Source: CAZBEA01 sp964490835 (lineage in GTDB: Bacteria > Patescibacteriota > Microgenomatia > Levybacterales > GWA1-39-11). From it: a stretch of 44,114 bases of DNA. This document shows, piece after piece, positions 25,447 through 32,682 of this stretch. A program made the position numbers and the translations under genes. Position 1 is the stretch's first letter, and every line of letters starts with the position of its first letter. Location of the stretch: positions 1 through 44,114 of the forward strand of contig CAZBEA010000002.1 of the NCBI GenBank assembly GCA_964490835.1, written 5' to 3'. The notes beneath the pieces are model-generated. The model ran no database searches, was not told where the DNA came from, and saw nothing but the letters and a program-made list of their open reading frames with translations.

Positions 25447-26504
25447 AAAGAATTTTAGTAACCGGCGCAGGCGGCTCAGCTGCGTCAAACTTTATATACT
25501 CTCTCCGAATTTCATCAGAAAAATTTTATATTGTCGGCTGTGACATTCAACCGCACCATTTAGAATTATCAGATTTGAACAAGCGATATATCGTCCCAAG
25601 AGTAACAGATCCCTCATATATAGCTGTGTTAAATTCTATCGTCGTAAAAGAAAAAATCGACCTAGTACACCCACAGCCTGACCCGGAAGTTTTTTTCCTT
25701 TCTAAAAATCGAAATAAAATTCATACAAGACTATTCCTTCCACCGCACTCAACAATAAAAGCATGCCAAGACAAAATGAAGCTCGCACAAATACTTATGA
25801 ATGCAGGTATTCCTGCTGGCGAATCATATATCATTAATTCTGAGGATGATTTGAAAAAAAGTATTCAACGTTTATTAAAAAAACATAAGAAAATCTGGGT
25901 AAGAGCAATCCATGGGGCCGGATCCAAAGCGAGTCTCCCGGTTCTAAACTTCAAACAGGCAAAGTTTTGGATTGAATACTGGAGAGACGTTAAAAAAATG
26001 GGATACGGGAATTTTATGGTATCAGAGTTCTTACCTGGTAGGGAATTTGCATTTCAAAGTCTATGGCTGAATGGAAAACTCATTACTTCTCAAGCAAGAG
26101 AGCGTGTAGAATATATTTTCGGGAATTTAACAGTAAGCGGTCAAACATCATCCCCTTCAATTGCTCGAACAGTTCACAGAGATGATGTAAATGAAATAGC
26201 CACAAAAACGATACTTCAGGTAGATAAAAATGCAACTGGCGTTTTCTGTGTTGACCTGAAAGAAAACTCTGAAGGTGTTCCATGCGTGACTGAAATAAAC
26301 GCAGGAAGATTCTTTACAACCAGTAATTTTTTCTCAGTTGCAGGCGTTAATATGCCATACTATTATATTCTAATGGCATTCGGCAAGAAGCTTCCTGACC
26401 TATCACAATACAACAGTATTCCATCAGACTGGTACTGGGTTCGCATGATCGATATGGGATACAAATTGGTAAAAGGAGAGAAATGGAAATCAATAAACCC
26501 ATAG
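25443..26504 (+). CDS. ATP-grasp enzyme, carbamoyl-phosphate-synthase-like
   Basis: The protein has 353 residues. It opens with ILVTGAGGSAASNFIYSL, a Rossmann-like pre-ATP-grasp strand and loop. Then come CQDKMKLAQILMNAGIP, the usual helix of ATP-grasp ligases, VSEFLPGREFAF and a late CVTEINAGR that supplies the Glu and Asn for Mg-ATP. Proteins of this type join a carboxylate to an amine or thiol through an acyl phosphate. In sugar loci they are found beside aminotransferases, where they may attach an amino acid to an amino sugar. That role is only suggested by the adjacent DegT and dehydrogenase genes. Confidence 0.75.
   Translation: MKRILVTGAGGSAASNFIYSLRISSEKFYIVGCDIQPHHLELSDLNKRYIVPRVTDPSYIAVLNSIVVKEKIDLVHPQPDPEVFFLSKNRNKIHTRLFLPPHSTIKACQDKMKLAQILMNAGIPAGESYIINSEDDLKKSIQRLLKKHKKIWVRAIHGAGSKASLPVLNFKQAKFWIEYWRDVKKMGYGNFMVSEFLPGREFAFQSLWLNGKLITSQARERVEYIFGNLTVSGQTSSPSIARTVHRDDVNEIATKTILQVDKNATGVFCVDLKENSEGVPCVTEINAGRFFTTSNFFSVAGVNMPYYYILMAFGKKLPDLSQYNSIPSDWYWVRMIDMGYKLVKGEKWKSINP
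26474..26478 (+). promoter_or_regulatory. Shine-Dalgarno site for the HAD gene
   Basis: AGGAG lies four bases before the ATG at 26483, inside the 3' end of the ATP-grasp gene, and fixes the start within a 22-base overlap. Confidence 0.55.
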
Positions 26505-27100
26505 ATGCAATTTTGTTAGATTTTGACGGCACACTTGTTAATCTTTCCCTTGACTGGGAAAAATTGAAAAATGAACTCAATAAATACTTTCTCCGATATG
26601 GAATAAATAAAGATTTCACTCCATTATTACCATCAATAAAATTTTCTATTTCACAGGCTTCTAAACTATCTGAAACTCGTGAATATGACATTCAAAATGA
26701 CGTGAATAACATCTTTGAGAAGTTTGAGATCGAAGGATTGAAAAAATCAACTGTTATTCCATATGCAAGTTATTTGTTAAAAATTATTCATAGAAAAAGA
26801 ATTCGTACAATTATTATTTCTAGTAATGGTGAGAATGTCATTAAAAAAGCATTTATAAAATACAAACTCGAGCGACCGGAACGTATATACTCCAGAAATT
26901 CATCGTATCACAAGCCGGATAAAAACCTGGCTAAGATGATTATTAAAGATCACAAACTAGAACCGAATAATTGCTTGATCATTGGAAATTCAGAGATAGA
27001 TAAGTTATTTGGAGAAAAAGCTCACATCGATACCTACATTCTGGGATCAGATTTTAAATCTTTAAAAGAATTGGGAGATACATTATCATGCACGACTTAG
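26483..27100 (+). CDS. HAD-superfamily hydrolase (phosphatase-like)
   Basis: The protein has 205 residues. Motif I is LLDFDGTLV with nucleophile D13 and acid/base D15. Motif II is IISSNGE, motif III the Lys in YHKPDK, and motif IV is IIGNSEIDKLFG, where the first acid of the usual GDSxxD is Asn but the second Asp is kept. The cap lies between motifs I and II (about 20-95), as in class C1 phosphatases. It may remove phosphate from a sugar phosphate used by this cassette, or act on the product of the ATP-grasp enzyme. Start by the AGGAG site; its end overlaps the methyltransferase start by 13 bases. Confidence 0.78.
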   Translation: MEINKPIDAILLDFDGTLVNLSLDWEKLKNELNKYFLRYGINKDFTPLLPSIKFSISQASKLSETREYDIQNDVNNIFEKFEIEGLKKSTVIPYASYLLKIIHRKRIRTIIISSNGENVIKKAFIKYKLERPERIYSRNSSYHKPDKNLAKMIIKDHKLEPNNCLIIGNSEIDKLFGEKAHIDTYILGSDFKSLKELGDTLSCTT

Positions 27101-27855
27101 AAATTGATTTAAAAAAATACTACAATGATAAAGCTCTTGAAATAGATGAGATTGCCTTAACATATAAAAACCCCAGCGCATATAAAAGGTTCTTTTTTCA
27201 TTCAAGGTTCGAATCAGTATTCGGAGCCCTAGATCCTAAAAGAGGAGAATCGATATTAGAACTTGGTTGTGGATCTGGTTTCTATTCTAAAAAAATTGTC
27301 TCAAGACAGGCAATTCTCACTACCACAGACATCTCGGAGAATTATGTTAAGCAGACAAAAAAATTTGTCGGCAAAAGCGGAAAGGCAAATTATTTAGTAG
27401 CGGATGCAACAAAATTATTATTTAATAGCAACTCATTTGATAAGGTTCTCTTTACAGAAGTCATCGAGCATATACCAAATTACGAAAAATCTCTCAAGGA
27501 AATTAAAAGAGTTCTCAAACCCGATGGACAGTTGATTATCTCCACCCCTTCTAGATATTCACCTATGAATATTGCATACAATATAAAACGGAAAATAAAA
27601 AAATTCACGTTTAATGAACATGTCCATGAATTTACACCGCATGAATTTGTCGAGTTGGTGGGAAAATATCTAGAAGTAAAAAGATTGGAGTTTTCCAATA
27701 TTCTAGTTCCATATCCCTTTGATCAACTCTTCCTTAAAACTAATTCTCGGAAAATAATTAAAATACTGACACTTATCGAAAAATATGGTAGAAAGAACAG
27801 TATCACGAAATATCTTGGGTGGACCATGATAATCACAGCTCAAAAAAAACAATGA
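27088..27855 (+). CDS. Class I SAM methyltransferase (Methyltransf_11 type)
   Basis: The protein has 255 residues with ILELGCGSGFYSKKI as motif I, TTDISENYV as motif II, VADATKL and TEVIEHIPNYEKSL, then an RVLKPDGQLIIST strand. All standard motifs are present in order. A GGGAG about ten bases upstream of the ATG can act as ribosome site. It precedes the DegT gene with a 4-base overlap, so the product may carry a methyl group as well as an amino group. The substrate is unknown, and methyltransferases of this broad family cannot be assigned by sequence alone. Confidence 0.82.
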   Translation: MHDLEIDLKKYYNDKALEIDEIALTYKNPSAYKRFFFHSRFESVFGALDPKRGESILELGCGSGFYSKKIVSRQAILTTTDISENYVKQTKKFVGKSGKANYLVADATKLLFNSNSFDKVLFTEVIEHIPNYEKSLKEIKRVLKPDGQLIISTPSRYSPMNIAYNIKRKIKKFTFNEHVHEFTPHEFVELVGKYLEVKRLEFSNILVPYPFDQLFLKTNSRKIIKILTLIEKYGRKNSITKYLGWTMIITAQKKQ

Positions 27856-28946
27856 ACATATCAATCGCCCAACCCGATATAGGGAAAAAAGAAATCTCAG
27901 CGGTTATAAATGTATTGAAGTCAAAGCAACTCGCCCAGGGAAAAACGGTTGAAGAATTCGAGAAAAAATTTGCCCAATATATTGACACCAAATACGCCAT
28001 AACCACTTCAAACGGAACTACAGCGCTACACCTTTCGCTCCTTGCGCTCGGCATTAAAAGTGGAGATGAGGTGATAACAACGTCGTTTAGCTTCGTCGCA
28101 TCGGCAAATGCAATTCTGTACGTCGGGGCCAAGCCAGTATTTGTAGACATTGATCCCCAAACTTTTAATATCGATCCCAAACTAATAGAGAAAAAAATAA
28201 CAAACAAAACTAAAGCAATTATTCCGGTGCACTTGTATGGACTCGCTGCAGACATAACACAGATAAATAACATTGCAAAAAAATATCACCTCAAGGTTAT
28301 TGAGGATGCATGCCAGGCACACGGGGCAGCAGTCGGGAATAAAAAGGTTGGAACTTGGGGGGAACTTGGGTGTTTTTCTTTTTATCCAACCAAGAATATG
28401 ACTACCGGTGAGGGGGGGATCATTACAACCAGTAATAAAAATTTGGCAAGAAAATTACGACTTTTGAGAAATCAAGGAATGGAGAAAAGGTACCATCATG
28501 AAGTTCTCGGTTATAACTTCAGAATGACAAATATTGCAGCAGCCATAGGAATTGAGCAATTAAAGCGACTTGATCAATTTAATAAAAAAAGGAAGGAAAA
28601 TGCTCGAATGTACGAAAAGTTGCTAAAAAATACGAAAGGCATTATTCTTCCGCACGTTCCGGACAAATTTGCCCACGTATTTCACCAGTACACGATTCGT
28701 GTGACAAAAGATTTTGGAATAACACGAGACAGACTGGCATTAGAGTTGGAAAAACGAGGGATTGGCACGGGAATTTATTATCCAATCCCTATCCATAGGC
28801 AAAAAGTTTATAAAACAATGGTTTCCGCTCAACTTCCATTTACTGAAAGAGTATCAAAAGAGGCGCTCTCACTCCCAATTCATCCATTCATAACAAAAGC
28901 TGATATTCGCAGAGTTGCTTCTGCAATTGTTAGACTCCAAGACTAA
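27852..28946 (+). CDS. DegT/DnrJ/EryC1 sugar aminotransferase
   Basis: The protein has 364 residues from the ATG at 27852, which overlaps the methyltransferase stop (ATGA). Motifs: SNGTTALHLSL, IEDACQAHGA with PLP-binding Asp152, and SFYPTKNMTTGEGG with the Schiff-base Lys181. This is a true aminotransferase, unlike the His-bearing paralog at 21062-22234. Family members use glutamate to aminate 3- or 4-keto nucleotide sugars (WlbC, ArnB, PglE). With the Gfo/Idh/MocA gene first in the operon, 3-amination is the simplest reading. An in-frame ATG at 27819 lies within the upstream gene and is unlikely. Its TAA overlaps the TAG of the convergent GT-C gene. Confidence 0.87.
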   Translation: MNISIAQPDIGKKEISAVINVLKSKQLAQGKTVEEFEKKFAQYIDTKYAITTSNGTTALHLSLLALGIKSGDEVITTSFSFVASANAILYVGAKPVFVDIDPQTFNIDPKLIEKKITNKTKAIIPVHLYGLAADITQINNIAKKYHLKVIEDACQAHGAAVGNKKVGTWGELGCFSFYPTKNMTTGEGGIITTSNKNLARKLRLLRNQGMEKRYHHEVLGYNFRMTNIAAAIGIEQLKRLDQFNKKRKENARMYEKLLKNTKGIILPHVPDKFAHVFHQYTIRVTKDFGITRDRLALELEKRGIGTGIYYPIPIHRQKVYKTMVSAQLPFTERVSKEALSLPIHPFITKADIRRVASAIVRLQD

Positions 28947-30910
28947 TCCCAAGGCCATACCTTGTATTTTATTTCAATTTGAAAATCACCCAACCTATCG
29001 ATCTTCCAAGCATTGGCATAATCAAAAATCACAAAGTGATCTTTGATCTCCTCTCCATCGATTGTAGCTTTCCATAAGGGATTGAACGAACTCTTCTGAT
29101 ACAAGGTGAACGGTGATTTAGAATCTTTTACAAAAACCAGATACTCTTCGTGATCTATCTTTTTGTAATTAATACTCGGCGCCATAGAGCCTGTTACTCC
29201 TATAAACAGACTATCTCCTGAATATTTATAAAGCGTAAGCGAATTCATCTCTGATATTTTCTTAATTTTATCGAAATTTTTTAGGTATGCTTCCACTTGT
29301 GCCGATGAGCTTGCGCCTCTTCTCTCACCCAAAACATCGTCATTTAAAAGCAAATATCCAACGTGCAATTCATCTAATTCCTTATATATAGTTTCATTTC
29401 TCAAATATTTCTCAATCAAATTCTGATAGATAGAATCAAAATATGGTTGGCGTAACATTTTAGATATTGAGGGTTTGTCAAAAAAATATTCACTTGCCTC
29501 AACGCCTTGGTAACCCCATTTATAATCAATTCCATCACCGGGTAGCAGAGGTAATAAAAGAATTCTTTTATCATTCTTTTCGTTAGTTAAAAACGCGTTA
29601 GTATTTTGATAATATTGTGGAATTTTAACTTTATTCATCTCAAAAACTTGTCCTGAAACAAGTGGGATATTTAAAATCACAAGAAGAGAAAATGTGAGAG
29701 GAAGTAATACGAGAATAGTGATTCTCTTTGAAATTCTTTGAATACCTATTACAAAAAAAATTGTATATGCTAATACAAATACCAACCCGAATTTTTCGTA
29801 CGAGTTTCTTAATATTCCAAATTGCGGTATTTTATCAAATAAAAAACTATAAAATTCCTCACCAAAAGGAGGATTTGTTCCTTTTGAAACAAACCATCCC
29901 GCAAACAACAAGACGAGGAAAAAATATTTATTTTTTTCCCTAGCATGAGCTATCCCAAAACAAACAATTAGAAAGATCACAACACTTATTAAGATGATGA
30001 TATTATGAGAGTAAAAGTCATACCACGGGCTCAATTCACCAAAACCAAAGCTTTGTTTTAGTAAAAAAATTTGTTCCGAAGGAAAATATTGACTCACACC
30101 CCTAAGACTGTCAATACTGCTTTGTGTTGTAAGCCGATCTAAAAAGGCGGATTTAGAAAGTATAATATAAGGATATATCCACCATATATTAGTTATTACC
30201 CAAGCTAATAATGTTGTGAGAAATCCATATATAATTTTTCTTCTTTTCTTCTTATTTTGAATATAATATACGACAGTCCATAATACCGCAGGAAACCATA
30301 TTGTTAGCACAAAAGCAGGCTGCATAAATGCGAGTGAGAGGAAAGAGGAGCTTGCTATAAAGTACAAAAGATCAACAGCACTTCTTCTTTTTACAAATCG
30401 AATCAACAAAAGCAGGAACAGGGGCAATAGTGCCCACGCAGTCATATGTGAATAAAGGAATCGTGCCCAGATTTGTGACAGTGAATAGAGATTTAGAAAA
30501 TAAAAAAACGATCCAATTAAAAATATGTATTTATTTTTTTTTAACACATTGGCAAACAATTCAATGAGCATAAAATAGAATGAAATAATTCCGACTAATA
30601 TAAGTGTGAAAAAAAATATAGCTTGAATGAGCCACATTTCCATTCCCAAACTGCTAAGAATTGCTACGATATAAGATATTGGGATTCTTCCGAGATTAGT
30701 GGGGTTTGCAAATCCCGTTCCTATTTCTTCCCAATACCCATTCAAGGGCATAATCGGACGGTTATTAAATATTGAGAAACCTTCTTCACCACCCGCTATG
30801 ATTACGCCGTCATAAAACCATATGGAAATAATTACCAATGTGAAAAGTATTATCAAGAGAACAATTTGTATATCCTGTTTCTTAATTAAAATTTTCAGTA
30901 CATTCTTCAC
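28943..30910 (-). CDS. Large GT-C membrane protein, AftD/YfhO-like (655 aa), lacking the C-terminal helix
   Basis: This is the third member of the GT-C group. It has a polytopic core to about residue 410 with KGTNPPFG and LRNSYEKFG segments, then a soluble outer-face domain (about 420-655). The relatives at 7805-9802 and 10061-13516 end with one more membrane helix after an EF(Y/T)P segment. This protein stops at YKVWPWD, just where that helix should begin. The start is GTG at 30910, overlapping the epimerase stop (GTGA). Its end overlaps the stop of the convergent DegT gene. It probably uses a polyprenyl-phosphate sugar; whether loss of the last helix matters is unknown. Confidence 0.68.
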   Translation of the reverse strand: MKNVLKILIKKQDIQIVLLIILFTLVIISIWFYDGVIIAGGEEGFSIFNNRPIMPLNGYWEEIGTGFANPTNLGRIPISYIVAILSSLGMEMWLIQAIFFFTLILVGIISFYFMLIELFANVLKKNKYIFLIGSFFYFLNLYSLSQIWARFLYSHMTAWALLPLFLLLLIRFVKRRSAVDLLYFIASSSFLSLAFMQPAFVLTIWFPAVLWTVVYYIQNKKKRRKIIYGFLTTLLAWVITNIWWIYPYIILSKSAFLDRLTTQSSIDSLRGVSQYFPSEQIFLLKQSFGFGELSPWYDFYSHNIIILISVVIFLIVCFGIAHAREKNKYFFLVLLFAGWFVSKGTNPPFGEEFYSFLFDKIPQFGILRNSYEKFGLVFVLAYTIFFVIGIQRISKRITILVLLPLTFSLLVILNIPLVSGQVFEMNKVKIPQYYQNTNAFLTNEKNDKRILLLPLLPGDGIDYKWGYQGVEASEYFFDKPSISKMLRQPYFDSIYQNLIEKYLRNETIYKELDELHVGYLLLNDDVLGERRGASSSAQVEAYLKNFDKIKKISEMNSLTLYKYSGDSLFIGVTGSMAPSINYKKIDHEEYLVFVKDSKSPFTLYQKSSFNPLWKATIDGEEIKDHFVIFDYANAWKIDRLGDFQIEIKYKVWPWD

Positions 30911-31995
30911 TTTTTAATTTGCTCTACTAAAACCTTCGTAATAATTTCCGATGGAGATATGGTGGGAATATTTTCTTGGGTACGATAGGACTGATAATTG
31001 TTGAAAAAGTTCTTAATGACTCCGAAATCTAACTTAGATAGAACAACATTTTTTCCAATTCCTTCCGGAGATTCGGTTAACTTCCTCAAAATCAGAGTAG
31101 GTATTCCCAAATATGCCCCTTCCATCTGATTGCCCCCACCGTCAGTAACTAAGAATTGAGCATTATGTAAAGTTTTCATAAATTCAGGGTATCCAAGTCG
31201 AGGCATAAGGATGATATTGTTGTTTTTTTCTATTTTCTCTAATAATCCGTATCGTTCAAGCGTGTGTCTACTGGTATGATGCGCTATAAAAACACATGGG
31301 ATCGTTTTTGATTTATCTGAAATCACCTTAATTAACTTTTCAACAAGTATCTGATTGGATAAATTTTCCGTTCGGTGCAGTATGAAAATAAAATATTTTC
31401 TAGGAAATTCTTGCGTTGTAACTTTTTGAAACCCTCCTCTTATCAATCTGAAAGCGTCGAGCTGAGTATTTTGCATTGTGTGAATAACTATTTTATTCTT
31501 ATATTTTGTTAGATTATTAAAACCTAAATCTGCTGGACAGAAGTTAATGTCAGCAAAAAAAGAAACAATTCTTCTATCAATTTCTTCAGGAAACGGGTTC
31601 ATAAGATTTCCGGACCACATTCCCGCTTCGACATGAGCTAATCTCAATCCGGCTCTTTTTGCCAAGATTGCTCCAAGTGCTGTTGAAACCGTATCGCCCT
31701 GTACAAGAACAATCCCTTTCCTGTCTTTTCGAAATACAGAATGTATATATCCCTGCGAGTGAGCTAATATCTGAATGGCCCATAAAATCATTTTGATATA
31801 TGTCGTAAATGGTTTGCCATCGTACAAAACGATATCGGGTCTTTTCAAATTAAATATCTCAAAAAGTTTACTTTTTGAGATCGGGTGCTGTCCTGTGGAA
31901 ATGAGGCGGTATTTTATCTTTTTTTTATGGAGTGCGAGCATTATCGGAAACGTTTTTATTAATTCCGCTTCGGTTCCAATAATAAAATGGATCAT
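30907..31995 (-). CDS. UDP-GlcNAc 2-epimerase-like enzyme (WecB/WbpI family), divergent
   Basis: The protein has 362 residues. Recognisable family segments are VQGDTVSTALGA with Asp101, HVEAGMWSG with Glu123, NPFPEEIDRR with Glu137/138, HRTENL and TDGGGNQMEGAYLG. The usual opening GTRPE is GTEAE here, and the DSGG of the UDP site is DGGG, so it is a divergent subfamily. Known relatives invert C2 of UDP-GlcNAc or of UDP-GlcNAc3NAcA. With the Gfo/Idh/MocA and DegT genes nearby, a WbpI-like role on a 2,3-diamino sugar is possible. It lies six bases downstream of the gap-bearing methyltransferase gene. Confidence 0.78.
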   Translation of the reverse strand: MIHFIIGTEAELIKTFPIMLALHKKKIKYRLISTGQHPISKSKLFEIFNLKRPDIVLYDGKPFTTYIKMILWAIQILAHSQGYIHSVFRKDRKGIVLVQGDTVSTALGAILAKRAGLRLAHVEAGMWSGNLMNPFPEEIDRRIVSFFADINFCPADLGFNNLTKYKNKIVIHTMQNTQLDAFRLIRGGFQKVTTQEFPRKYFIFILHRTENLSNQILVEKLIKVISDKSKTIPCVFIAHHTSRHTLERYGLLEKIEKNNNIILMPRLGYPEFMKTLHNAQFLVTDGGGNQMEGAYLGIPTLILRKLTESPEGIGKNVVLSKLDFGVIKNFFNNYQSYRTQENIPTISPSEIITKVLVEQIKK

Positions 31996-32001
31996 GGTAG
32001 C

Positions 32002-32682
32002 TTATTTTTTACGAGCCAGAAGATAAACCCCCTGCCCGATACTCTTTGTGCGGATTATTTCATTCACAAGATCATTTCCGTTAAGAACTCCAAAAAGAAT
32101 CCTTGCATATGTTGGTTTTTGCTTGGGGGTCTCATATTTACTCAATGCTGCAACTACCTGTGGAGCAGTACCTTCACGATATAATATTCGTGCTGCAAGA
32201 TTTATTAGATGGTGGTTAAACGGTAATGACCACCAGGTTATGGGCTCGGATATAATTACTTCGAACCCAGCTTTTTCTGCAACTTTTTTAATTTGATCAG
32301 GAGAATANNNNNNNNNNNNNNNNNNNNNNNNNNNNNNNNNNNNNNNNNNNNNNNNNNNNNNNNNNNNNNNNNNNNNNNNNNNNNNNNNNNNNNNNNNNNN
32401 NNNNNNNAAATCTGCCTCTTTAAAAATAATATTTTTACCTTTTAAATTTTTTCTCGCCGAAAATAACGCCCTTGAATCAATATCCGTTCCATATAATTTC
32501 AGATTAATTTTAAGATTTGAAAGTAAATGGAGAAAAAATGCGTCACCACAACCAACATCTATTATTTTTTCACCGGGGTTTGGATTAAGTCCTTGAATTA
32601 ATTTCCTTGCTCTTCTTTTCAGAGCCATGTCTGCAACATTATCAAGTAATGCTTCAAGTGTTTTTTCTTGTTTTGTGTTCAT
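32002..32682 (-). CDS. Class I SAM methyltransferase, interrupted by assembly gap
   Basis: The N-terminal part reads through IIDVGCGDAFFLHL (motif I) and YGTDIDSRAL (motif II) to IIFKEAD. The C-terminal part resumes at YSPDQIKKVAEKAGFE, the typical late helix, and runs to the end. Between them lie 100 N bases. The 34 codons allotted are too few: comparable methyltransferases in this window have about 65-75 residues between these points, including the EHxxN helix and the PGG strand, so the true gap is probably longer. The ATG overlaps the GT4 stop by ATGA (32679-32682). The missing part prevents any closer assignment. Confidence 0.7.
   Translation of the reverse strand: MNTKQEKTLEALLDNVADMALKRRARKLIQGLNPNPGEKIIDVGCGDAFFLHLLSNLKINLKLYGTDIDSRALFSARKNLKGKNIIFKEADXXXXXXXXXXXXXXXXXXXXXXXXXXXXXXXXXXYSPDQIKKVAEKAGFEVIISEPITWWSLPFNHHLINLAARILYREGTAPQVVAALSKYETPKQKPTYARILFGVLNGNDLVNEIIRTKSIGQGVYLLARKK
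32308..32407. other. Scaffold gap of 100 N
   Basis: Exactly 100 undetermined bases, the conventional placeholder for a gap of unknown size. It lies within a methyltransferase gene. The two flanks belong to the same protein family fold in the correct order, so the join itself looks right. Confidence 0.95.

Noticed and set aside
27833..28273. A 146-codon minus-strand frame opposite the DegT aminotransferase
   Set aside because: The plus-strand frame has all DegT motifs including Lys181. The antisense frame has no recognisable domain.
32308..32407. The N run as a repeat or array hidden from assembly
   Set aside because: Exactly 100 N is a placeholder, and both flanks belong to one methyltransferase. 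There is no repeat sequence at either edge.
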